From: Acanthochlamys bracteata
Lineage: Eukaryota > Streptophyta > Magnoliopsida > Pandanales > Velloziaceae
Direction of reading: 5' to 3'
Assembly (NCBI GenBank): GCA_019914995.1
Contig: CM034130.1
Coordinates: forward strand, 6,262,001-6,326,000
Length of the DNA stretch: 64,000 nt
The notes under the pieces were generated by a model, which saw only the letters and a list, made by a program, of their open reading frames with translations, was not told where the DNA came from and ran no database searches. The stretch's first letter is position 1. The number at the start of each line of letters is the position of its first letter. A program made the translations under genes and the position numbers. This document shows positions 11,801 to 22,275 of the stretch, in pieces.

Positions 11801-13703
11801 AGAAGGTGAAATGGTTTCTGAAGATTCCAGAATGAGCAATCGTTCTGTCGGTGATGGTAGCTCCAAAAGTGTTCGTAAAATCAGGAAGCAGGAGGAGACT
11901 GAGTTATTTCCTGCTTATAATGATCCATCCAGAAAGTTGGTTGCTGATGGATCTTGCTACGAACAAAGGATTGCTACACTCTCACTATCAAACAGCATTT
12001 CCAAAGAAGCTGCTCCCTTTCAGATACAACATATGCCTCAAAATGATCTATTTGATGTTGTGGGGTTGGATTTTAGAAAGAACGATTTGTCTAAAACTTC
12101 GGACATGTTTAAAACAAATGATGACAGCAAAGATCATATTGATGGCGCAGGTGTTTCTAGCTGCATTAGTCATCATTTGGATGTAGGACCTGTGTTCGAC
12201 CCCTCAGAGTATGACATATCTTGTTCTGGAGTTCTTGAAAAACATAATCAAGAGCAACTTCTGGATGCTGTAGTTTCAAATATCACTTCAAGCATGAAAC
12301 AGAGCCCAGAGGATAGCATGTCTTGTAGGACCTCATTGACAAAGAAGGGTGGTCCTTTGATCAGCCCTACTTCGCATTCCTATAGCAGTCTGGTTTCAGG
12401 ACAACAGAAGCAAGCAGAGCTATGTACTCTTCCACCTATGCTTTTGAAAGCAGATATGAGTAGCTCAGCTTCTAAAAGTGAAGAGTGCTCCCGGAAGTAT
12501 GGGACATATAAATCTCAGATAAGTTTGGGGGTTGAATTTGGTCAGAATTTGAAGTCGAGCAGTATGTCGGCTGTACAGGTTAAAAGGGCTGAAGAGTCGG
12601 GTAAGATGACTAGGAAAAGAGCTCGACCTGGTGAGAATCCTAGACCTAGGCCAAAGGACCGGCAGATGATACAGGACCGTGTCAAGGAATTGCGTGAAAT
12701 TGTTCCTAATGGGATAAAGGTAAACCTTCTACATTCTGAGCATAGCTAGTATTTTCCTGTGTTATGTTTGTTTACATTCCAAATTAAAATATGAATTATT
12801 TTTCCTATAAACTTTTTGAAACGTACATTGGATTTCTTCAATATGAGCAGTGCAGCATTGATGCTCTACTGGAAAAGACAATCAAACACATGCTTTTCTT
12901 GCAAAGTGTGACAAAGCATGCAGATAAACTGAAGGACACTGGTGAGCCTAAGGTACATCTTCATTCCTGTTAATTTATTGTTAATTATTGATTGTTGATT
13001 CTATCATTATTTCTTGTTTCCCTGATGACCAGATCATTCTATATAAATCTTATTTTCATTAGATATGTGATATCTTATTGTTCTTGCACAGATCATTAGC
13101 AAGGATGGTGGCATACTATTGAAGGATAACTTTGAGGGTGGTGTAACACGGGCATTTGAAGTTGGTACGCAATCTATGACCTGTCCAATTATTGTTGAGG
13201 ATCTGAACCCTCCCCGCCAAATGCTTGTTGAGGTTTGTTCTTTTTACTGGATCATTACTTTTTTAAAAAATATTTAAACATTGTTAGTGTCAGAATTCGA
13301 TGCTAATAACAGCTTTTTCCGATTTCACAGATGATCTGTGAGGAACGTGGTTTCTTCTTGGAGATAGCCAATCTAATTAGAGGAATGGGGTTGACCATCT
13401 TGAAGGGAGTAATGGAGGTTCGCAAAGATAAAATCTGGGCCCGATTTGCAGTAGAGGTACATTATCATTGTGAAATGAAATTAAGAGCTTTTGTTAGAAT
13501 GTGCCCACATTGTTATCTTGTAATTACAGGCAAACAGGGATGTGACAAGGATGGAAATATTTTTATCCCTTGTGCGTTTGCTTCAACCAACTACAGCAAG
13601 TGGTATAGCACCCGAAAGCATGGGTAACATCAAACTTCCCGCAGAGAATATGCAACATCAATCCCCTATTCCAGTGACGGGAACATCTGAGCACTTGGTC
13701 TAA
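8890..13703 (+). CDS. Atypical bHLH transcription factor, LHW/EMB1444-like (925 aa, 10 exons)
   Basis: Coding exons: 8890-8990, 9478-9681, 9784-9865, 10329-10370, 10501-10560, 10974-12719, 12851-12952, 13092-13232, 13331-13456, 13530-13703. All junctions are GT-AG and keep frame. The protein starts MGAQLLKDALKRLC and is followed by SYAVFWRAVG, the bHLH-MYC_N-type opening of the LONESOME HIGHWAY group. Exon 6 encodes a long, low-complexity Ser-rich middle. Residues about 711-775 form the bHLH: basic region KRARPGENPRPRPKDR, then RVKELREIVPNG and SIDALLEKTIKHMLFLQSV. The C-terminus (PPRQMLVEM through MEIFLSLVRLLQ) is a predicted ACT-like segment. LHW proteins dimerise with TMO5-type bHLHs in the nucleus and drive vascular cell divisions; EMB1444 relatives act in development. 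The length (925) is larger than LHW itself and fits the longer EMB1444/bHLH155 branch. Three uORFs precede it. The exact orthologue is uncertain. Confidence 0.93.
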
Positions 13704-14704
13704 GCAATATTAAATGCTGCTCATTAACCCGAGAGAATGTTGAGAGCGGTAGAAACTTCTTCCTGCAATGACTAGCATTCCTGATGGAGTGAGTTTTCAC
13801 TTGACTGATGAACGACTGACTTTGAAGGAGCTGAAATGGAGCGAGTTTTCTTAGGGTGTAAATTGTTAATGCTACCATCCCTTCTTTCAAAGGACGCACT
13901 TCTTTGCTTTTTCTAATGTAATAGTTGTAATCTAACTTTCCTTGGTTTGGTGTGTAATTTGGCTTGATAGTTGTATAGTGGTGCATTTATCATTTAGAGT
14001 GAACTCGTTTAGATGAACATGCATGGTAGCTTGAAATTTGTAAAAGGCTTTATTGAAGATGTTCATTTTCTTACCAGCTTTTTCTGAGCTGAATTCGTAA
14101 CTCTTTCTTACTCGGTATCATCATTGCTGAAGGCAAACAAAGTCCCATGAATGTTGTGGTATTTGAGAAAGAAGGCACATAATTAAAAGAACTATTTGCA
14201 TTGCCTTACGTTGCGTGACACTCTATTCAATTCAACACAAAATGTCTGAGAAACATGACAACAGGCAAAAGATTAATCACTCCAGCAGCAGCTGGTCCTA
14301 CTCTGTTCCAAGTCTTTCAGAAACCTGCTCATGTAATCTGTCATTTCTTACATTAACTATCCTATGAAGGTCAATTTCTGATTTGATCTAACATTTAAAA
14401 TGTGAATGCATTTTTGCTGACAAACCAAATCATAGTACAATCTTCAATTTTCATAGATAGATTCGACTCAATCTTCTGTAATTTAGATTCTAGATTTCCA
14501 AGTACATATTTATCCTATGAAGTATAATCCTGTAATCTAGGACTATTCTTCTATATATATATATTTGACCTAATGAGAATTGCCTATATGTAGATCACGC
14601 ATTTCTCTTCCTTCCTACCATATACATATAATCACTATACAGTAACAGTACATACAAGCTCATTCAATACTAACAAAGTCTCAAATGTGCTTCTGAAAAA
14701 AAAA
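13704..14704. other. Convergent intergenic gap between bHLH and BEL1-like genes
   Basis: About 1 kb separates two convergent stop codons. It should hold the 3' UTRs of both genes. The first 300 bp on the plus strand (pyrimidine-rich, with TAATGTAATAGTTG near 13914) looks like the bHLH 3' UTR and poly(A) region. There is no separate gene signal. Confidence 0.6.
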
Positions 14705-17289
14705 TTACGATACGATATCTGGGAGCAGTTGGACGGCGGCAAACCTTTTCCTGTTTTGAGTGTTGATGCTTTCAAGTGCAACGGATGGTTGTGCAACTCC
14801 GGCGGCAGCATTAAAATTGTTCATAATGCCAATATCAAGGCTTCTTGCAATTGGGATGCTTTCAGTTGATAGATACGTTGGCTGTGCTGCAGGCAAAGAA
14901 AGGCTTTCGGAATGTTTCAGGCCAAGGGTGAGTGACACACCGTGGCTTGAGAATGCCGAAGCAAATTGGTCATGGTCGAACCTTCCCATGTCTCCTATAG
15001 AGTAACCGTTGAATCCGCCACCGTGGTTCGCAATGGTTGTAATCATAGGAAACGAAGAAGATCCTTCATCAGGGGTCTGTCTTCCGGCTTCAAACTTCAT
15101 TAGAAGTTCAGAGTTGCTTATGCTGTCACTCTTCATGTCGACGTTGAATGAATGAGGCAGTGTTGTTGCATTGGGGTGCAAGAATTCGTCGCTTCTTGCC
15201 TTCTTCAATACTGGTGGAAGCATTACTTGGCTTTCGCTGTATCCAGAAGGATTCTGAACACTACAGCTACTGCTCACTAGCCTTGAAGAATGCATGGTCT
15301 CAGTTTTCTGTTTCACGCCGTCAGTAGTCTGTTCTGTTGCAAAATTTTGTTTAGGCATCGATTCTTCGTTCGATTCATTCATGGCGTCGTTGTTGGATTT
15401 GTTATCGTTTTCACCAATGCTCTGTTCTTGCTGCTTCACTTCTTCCAAGTACATTTCCTCCACCATTGGCTTCCATAGCCTGACTCTTGCATTGATGAAC
15501 CAATTTGATACCTGTATCCATTACATTGATCAATCTAGCTATACAATCACTTTCACAACAACATTTTAAAAAAAAAGTTCAACTCTTACCTGGCTCCTTG
15601 TAAGCCCTGCTTGCTTGGCAAGCATTAGCTTGTCCGAATCCTTCGGGTACCTTCATAAAATTGAATGCTTGAATCAGTCAGCTACGAAACTGCTAGCTGC
15701 TTTACCGGAATTCATATCTTTGTGGAGAAACTTTGAAATTTACTTACGGATGGAGGAAGTGTTCGAAAAGCCATGCCCGGAGAATCGAAACAGAACGTTC
15801 AGGCAAGCCTCTCTGAGGCCTCCAAGCATTGTGCTGGATCATGCCAAGCTGCTGCAACGCACGCTGCTGCCGGAGATGGTGATCAACGAACCGAAGCTTT
15901 GAACAGCAGCCGCCTTCTGATTTGCTTCCTCCGGCAACAGCTAAGCAATCCTCTTCACCTAGGCTCTTCCCAGCTGCTCTGATTTGGCCGGTGATTGCGT
16001 CCCGAAGGCACCGGAATTGTCTAGATATTGTTTGCAACGCGAGTGCAGTGTATGTCTTCGCCGAGCCGGGGCCTACTACGGCCTCGAATGCTGATACAAC
16101 TGTTTGCATCTGGTGCCTGTACTGCCTGTACCTCTGCTCCACCTGAACTCACCAACATTGAAGAACACAAAATAAGAACTGAAGAAACAAAAAGAATTGG
16201 CAAAACTAATGATTGTATACAATTTGGAGACTAATTCTAAGCACAAGCAGCTGCTTCACAACTTTGCCGCTGACTAGTATTGCAACTTAAATCTCTTATC
16301 TCAGCAAAAGTTTTAAAACACTAATTAAAAAAAAAAAAAAATGTGCAAAGCAACATATTTCTTAATATTCTTTTGTTGAAAATTAGAGTGAAAATTTGAA
16401 GATAATCATCATTGTTCAATCTCTTGAAACTCTGCTGTTGACTGATGCCAACTTATAGTTAACTGCAACTAAAATTTTATCATCAACAACAATTAAAGTT
16501 GTTTAAGAAAAGCAAGAAATTTCTTGAATTTGCAACAAAAGATTTATCAAATATTATTACCTCATCAAGCATGTTAACAAGCTTGGCCTTCTTCATCTGT
16601 AGCTCTTGCCTCTCAGCTGTCGATAGATCGCCACCGGCAGCGACAGGCGCACGTTTAGATCTCTCTTCGTCATCTCCAGCAGCGCCTTCACTGCCACCTC
16701 TCTTCGACGGACTCTTTGATGTCTTCGCCTTCTCAAACGGCTCGCTCTTTGTCCCTTTACCAACGTTCACTACTTCATCGAGCAGTTGTTGTGCAGCCTT
16801 CAAATACTTAGATCCCATTATAGCACTCTGTAAGCTTGGGACAGATGCTGTTGCAGCTATAGAGACTTCACCATCTGCCGGCGGGTAGTTATGAGTTGCT
16901 TGTTGTGGAGATAAGCTTAACGACAGTTGTTGTTGTTGTTGCTGCAGTTGTTGTTTCGCTGGAATTGGGTTCCACATGTTGTAGTGGGTTCCTGTAAAGA
17001 TTGTTGCCTGCTGCTGCTGGCTGGTTGATTCCTGCAGCGGAACTCCGACGTAGTTCTGCTGCTGCTGTTGGTGTTGTGGTTGTTGATCTTGTTGTTCTTG
17101 TGAGATGATGGTTGTAGCAAGTGGATTGATTGAGTTGAAGGTTGCTGATGAGTTGAATAGAAGCATGTTGGCTGCTGCCGGAACATGAACGTTATCTGTG
17201 TAGCCGATATACGCCGTCGGATTCATTAAGTAAAGAGTTTGTAGGCCGTCTGTTTGAATCTCCGGTGGCCCGTGGAAGTACGTCGCCAT
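14705..17289 (-). CDS. BEL1-like TALE homeodomain transcription factor, BLH1-like (663 aa, 4 exons)
   Basis: Coding exons on the minus strand: 17289-16561, 16142-15748, 15650-15590, 15511-14705; frame holds across all GT-AG junctions. The start [12 protein letters not shown] and a C-terminus near QLLPDIVS resemble Arabidopsis BLH1 (about 680 aa). In order: Gln-rich N-terminus (residues about 64-130, several Q runs), ZIBEL-like QLSLSLS (121-127), SKY domain (160-179), BELL domain (about 224-320), TALE homeodomain (about 350-412) with the P-Y-P three-residue extension at 375-377 and WFINAR at 399-404, then a second ZIBEL motif GVSLTLGL near the C-terminus. BELL proteins act in the nucleus as heterodimers with KNOX proteins through SKY/BELL. 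Exon 3 is only 61 bp, as is usual in this family. No ATG lies in the leader between 17290 and 17471. Confidence 0.96.
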
Positions 17290-17471
17290 CGGAATCTTTT
17301 AAGGAAAACTAAACCTACTTTCTTTCTTTCTTTCTTTATTTTTTTGGGAATTTTAAAAGATGATGATATGTAGGTATAGCTAGTTTGATTGCTTGCTCGG
17401 AAGAAGAAGCTGTTGTGGTGGTAGGTGATGTGATTGAAATTCAAGAGGGTTCACTCAAACTCCTTGCTTTC
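17290..17471 (-). other. BLH-like 5' UTR exon with a likely leader intron
   Basis: Directly upstream of the start codon lies a leader with a CTTT-type repeat (plus strand about 17318-17340) and no ATG. At 17472-17473 the minus strand reads CTTTCACAG|GAAAG, a good splice acceptor, so an intron in the 5' UTR reaching to an undefined donor near 17.9-18.2 kb is likely; BELL genes often have one. A TATA-like TTTTTATAATTT occurs on the minus strand near 18257-18268. The donor and transcription start are inferred, not seen. Confidence 0.45.
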
Positions 17472-19650
17472 CTGTGAAAGAAAAAGCAAACAAAATAAAA
17501 TTCACTGATATATCAATCATCTGGTAGCTAGTACTAAAACAGAAAATTATATTTTCACAGATCATATATATACATAAAACTTCAATAAAATGCCAAAAAA
17601 CAAAAGAACCTATATTATTACATCAGACAAAGGAAGTACTTCACATAGTAAGTACATAGGTTATGGGAAAAGAAACAAGAAGATTTCTTCATGTAATTGC
17701 TGAGCATAAGCTAAACGCTGATGTTAGGAAGAACGTTAATCTAATGGAGACTTCAAAAGCAGCAGTATAACATACATCCATGAAGAATAAAGAAAATCAA
17801 AGAAAGAGTGATCAGTAGAAGAAATAAGAGCGGAGAAGTAATAGTAGTAGGGCAGACATCTAGATCATGATCAAGAGATTATATATGTATCCCTCTAATT
17901 AGGCATACCAGCAGCAGAGATGAACAAACGCTTGTAGTAGCAGTGTTGTTCCACCATCTCCTAATAATACTACTATTCAATAAAGGAACCTGAAGTAATT
18001 TTTTTCAAAAACAAAGACACACAAGAGAACCCATCACAGATCTTCCTTTCTCTTTCACTCAAAGCAGGAATTCGAGAGTGTTGTTGGATTAAAAAAACAA
18101 TATAGAAGGAGGAATTTCATGTCATCAGAGAGTTTATTCTTTCCTGCAACTCTTTGGAACTCTATTGTTTTTCTTTTGATTTGTTTTGATCTCCTCCCAA
18201 ACTTTCTCTTTCCTGGCTTTTTTCTAATAAGATGATTATGATAGGCAAAAAGAAAGAAAATTATAAAAAGGTGGTTAGTTTGAAAGGACTCGAGAGAAAG
18301 ATACCCTTCTTTCTTTTCTTATTGCCATTACTCATTCTCTAATTTGCCCCTACTTTTTAATTTCATTTCTTGGCAATTGTTTCATTCATTTTCTTGGAGG
18401 AAATTTTCAAATTGTTAGAAGAAAATATGACACGAGTCAATTACCGAAAAAATAAAAATAGCCTTATCAAAATATTTTGATAAATTAATATTAATTTTCA
18501 AATACTGGATGATACTTTATTTAATAGTTAAAATTATTAATATTTTAAAAAAATTTATCGTTTATTAAATTTAATTTATAAAAATAAATATTTGGTTCTA
18601 TTCTAATTATGTATTTAGAAGTGTTTTTAAAAATTTTTTCAGAAACAAAAATATTTTATTCTATTTTAATAATTAAGTTATACATTTTATTTTAAATAAT
18701 AAAAAAAATTTATTACGTATAATTTTTTATATTTTTAAAAAATTTAAATAAATTTTATTAAATATTATAAAATTAGAAAATTGTTTTTAGAACGTATCGC
18801 CAAACCCGCAGTTGATAAAGGTGGTCATCCATACTCAATTGATGAGCACTAGGACACTCCTATTTCAAGCGAGGAATATGTCATTGGAGGGATATGCCAT
18901 ACGAGTGCTGAGGTTGATGTTTGTGGTACATAAGACATTACATAGGAGAGATTCAAAAGGATAGCAAACATATATATAGTCCAATATTGACATGACCTTC
19001 ACTCGCTATCAATAGAGATAAAAGGGAGTGTGTTATTTACTTGAAAGCTAAGTTTTTAAAAAATAAGTTTTTAAAAGCCTGAAACCATTTTCTATAGAAA
19101 GAAAGAAAGAGCTAGCAAGCTAACTATGCTACACTAGCTACTAGTACTACTAGTATTAAATATAGGAAATGAAAAAAAGCGATGGTTAGGGATGAATGAA
19201 AAAATGTGGAAATGTCTTTTGTGATTTTAAAAATAATTTAAATGTTGTGGCTAACGCGTGCATGTCAACAGCTCTAGAAGATAGCAACTAAATGAATGCA
19301 AATAATATAATTCTTCATTCATATCCATGACCTGGTGTGTAGTAGTAGTAGTATCTTTTAATTTTTCTGATATTTGTTTCTTTTGTCTCTCTGTTTCAGT
19401 TTATGTTTATTGTTCTCTTGAGATTTAATTTCTTATTTTATGTGGTTTGGACGAAGAAGAGTAATGGATAAGGCATCTTGAAATCTAAGACTATACAACA
19501 ATCAACTACCCCCACGCATGTTTAGATAAATGCTTCTTCAAAATTACCTATTTATTAATTTGCAGTAGATGTTTTAGTTTATGTAATTCTTTAGTGAAAG
19601 AATAAAAAAATGATACAACATATATATTTTTAAGTTATTTTACTTTCTGT
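17472..19650. other. Upstream region of the BLH-like gene, no further gene
   Basis: This stretch should contain the BLH leader intron and promoter. Purine/pyrimidine-rich leader-like sequence continues to about 18.25 kb. From about 18.45 to 18.80 kb there is a very A/T-rich block ending in CGCCAAACCCGC, similar in style to the GCGTTTGG-ended MITEs but without clear limits. I see no ORF worth calling. Confidence 0.4.
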
Positions 19651-19842
19651 CATCTTGATCAAATGATCGGATGGAAATAATTCGTAGTCCGATTGAGCTG
19701 AAATTTTAAAAATAGATTTCTAACTCATAATTCTTCATATCTAATAATGGAGATTGAATTTGAAGGTCATTCCGATCATAAACCGGAGAGAAAGTGTTTG
19801 GAAGTGTCCTTAAGGAGGAAGTGCTCCTATTACTCCCCATAT
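19651..19842 (-). repeat. Half copy of the foldback MITE family
   Basis: Read on the minus strand, this segment matches the left arm of the elements at 45281 and 36562: GGAGCAC..., then a stretch meaning 'TTTATG/GATCGGA(A)TGACCTTC', then AACTCAT/ATGAGTTA, then a GCTCAATCGGACTACGAATT block and a TGATCAA end. Only one arm is present. It is followed by an AT microsatellite at about 19840-19858. Confidence 0.6.
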
Positions 19843-19954
19843 ATATATATATATATATGATTGCATTAGTAATGTATTTTTACCGATAATTTACGTATTT
19901 TTGTAATCTTAATTTCTTTATTTTTCTTAACTTTTTTTTATTAATTTAGTTTAA

Positions 19955-20125
19955 GTTATAGACTAGTTATCAATCAGTAACTGATTGATAACTGATAGAT
20001 AACTGGTCGACTAGCTATTAGTCGATACTTAATCGGTAATTGATCGATTACCGACCAGTAATAATTTTTTTATTAATTTTATTTTATTTAGTTAATTTAA
20101 TTCCAGTTATCGACCAGTTATCTAA
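19955..20125. repeat. Cluster of nested short palindromes
   Basis: A 27-bp near-perfect hairpin lies at 19966-19992 (12-bp stem GTTATCAATCAG, loop TAA). Next come TCGACTA-GCTAT-TAGTCGA at 20007-20025 and CGGTAAT-TGATCG-ATTACCG at 20034-20053. CTGGTCG at 20004-20010 can also pair with CGACCAG at 20052-20058, enclosing both. A further GACCAGTTATC follows near 20110. Recurring TAACTGATNG words suggest decayed short tandem repetition. The origin is unknown. Confidence 0.6.
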
Positions 20126-20708
20126 TTTATAATTTTATACGGGTAAAAATTATCATCATTAATCCAACTTACTTAATAACTAGATCAAACTCGGATAGAC
20201 CTATTTAATAATTAAAATTATTAATTTTTATATTTATATTTTTAAATATGAGTGAAATTATAAAATTAGTTAGAATGAATATTATACCGTACTTTCAAGC
20301 AATCACAAAAGTGTTGATTGAAAGTGTGAAAAATTTTTAGTATGATTTATGATAATTCAGATATAACTAATACTGACATATTGAAGCCAACCAATCTCTT
20401 CTTTGTTTTTTCCCCTTTTTAAATCTTTACTCATGGAAAACAATATGGCACTATGTGATTACTTGCATTTAAATGTGTGTAACCATATTAACTTTTAGAT
20501 ATATCCTAACTGAAAACAGTACAATAAATCGCCAGCAATGTAAATTATCAGGACTTCTCATACATTGATCACTTTAAAGGGCTTCATACATATAAACCCA
20601 GTTCATCATAAATCAAATGAATCTAATAAAACGAAAGCAACAAAGCATTGATTAGCTTGATGGAGCTAATCCATCCATCTCTCCTACTGTTGAGGACTGC
20701 TGCAGAGG

Positions 20709-20924
20709 TGACAGCATCAGAACATTGTTGCACGTGCTATTGTTAGGCTTGCCCAGCTTATGGCTTTGCCGAGCGTTGATAATGTTGATGGTCAAGAGGA
20801 TGATGAGATCCCTAACGTGCGTTTGAGTTCGATGAAAGCATTGCTCTCGCGCCATCTTGCACCATTGCGCTCTGCTCTAGCACTTGAGATCTCACGACTC
20901 GTCCTTCTCATTGTCATCGGATAA
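20709..20924 (+). pseudogene. Unidentified coding-like fragment
   Basis: A frame without ATG stays open for about 70 codons in a locally GC-richer island. It reads like protein (for example QHQNIVARAIVRLAQLM, then an acidic VDGQEDDEIPNV, then RLSSMKALLSRHLAPL). It begins right after an in-frame stop and ends at TAA near 20922-20924. Upstream, another frame (LMELIHPSLLLLRTAAEV) may be the same gene broken by a frameshift. I cannot name the family. It may be a captured or decayed exon; chance is not excluded. Confidence 0.3.
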
Positions 20925-21724
20925 CCCTGCACGATGATGTCATCTCCGTAGCCGCTGGGTCTCCTAGAGCGTACCTTTTGTGATCACTCTATCTTGTCCA
21001 ATATCTGTGCTATCTTTTGTCGCTGTAATTCTTGTCAATCTGATCTCTAATTGATCTTTGAGGCTCCAATTGCATCGTCTCGTCTAACTTGTGTGTATGG
21101 CACGGAATTGCTGGCGTCTTTTTGGCAGTTGCAAGCTCCATCATTACTTGTAGGAGCTACTTATTGTTAGTTGAGATGAGCTTATTGAGCCGATCGCAGA
21201 TCGGATCAATTGGGTCATTTTTAGGTTGACTAAAAAATTATCCGAATTTGTTTAAAATATCAGATCATTTCAGAAATGATCGAAATTAATCCAAACTCAT
21301 ATAATGTTGAACCCGAACATGCTTTAAATAAGTTGGATTCAACTTGAGTTGATGGTTCGGATCTAAATTTGCCATCTTTACATCTATTTCTTCTTCTTCT
21401 TTAGGAGAAAATCATCTTTCAAAATAAATTGGAAGAAAGCACGAATAAATCTATCATTATGATTATAGAAAAGCAATTAATCCACATGTTAATAGTAATA
21501 TGGACATATCATTACTTTCTTCCTACATAGGTCCTGATCCTAGTTACTTCATTCTCTTAGTTGTTTAATAAGTCTCTTTGACATAATGCAAAATAATAGG
21601 GATTTATTAAGTCATAAATAATTTTTTAATTTAATAGGTAAATATTTTTAAAAAATAAGTTTGTAAAAAAATTGTTGAGTGATCAAGATTCGGAATGGTG
21701 GTGTGGTAAATATTTGAATAATAA

Positions 21725-22275
21725 TAGAGGCGGCAATTTTTGACGACTTTCGAACTCGATACGAAAAAATCGGGTTCAGATAAGATCTTAATTGGATTTG
21801 AATTATTTTCGGACCGATCTGAAAATTTAAACGGGTTCAAATTGATCCGAAAATGACCCGTTTAATCCGTATAATTTATTTATATAGAATATATTATTTT
21901 AATAATTAGATAATATTTAAAATAATGATATAAAATTTTAATTTATTTGTATATATATTTTCATAACTTAATCTAATTTACTTAATTTTTTTACTTAATT
22001 AATAAATTTTATCAAAATTAATATATATTTTTTAGATATATGATAATAAATATTTTTATATATTATTATTAGAAATTAATTTTTATAATTTTTATTTTAA
22101 TAATTTTAATTATTAAATAGATATCTAAATTTGATCTGATTATTAAATAAACTAAATCATAGTTAAAAATTTTGACAAATATAATTAAATAAATTTGATG
22201 AAAGTTAACTTAATTTAATTTAATTATTATATAAATCAATTCAAAATTGATTTATAAATTCGAGTTATCATATTT
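21725..22275. repeat. Degenerate TAGAGGCGGCAAT-ended hAT-like relic
   Basis: The left edge TAGAGGCGGCAATTTTTG, followed by CGGGTTCAGAT- and GACCCGTT-type words and then an A/T-rich interior, parallels the elements at 40530 and 57725. The right edge near 22260-22275 (GAGTTATCATATTTA) is a poor match and no convincing duplication was found, so the limits are approximate. Confidence 0.4.

Noticed and set aside
16499-16888. Plus-strand frame across BLH-like exon 1
   Set aside because: It is an antisense shadow of the homeodomain gene exon; low-complexity Ser/Pro runs come from complementing Gly/Ala/Gln codons.
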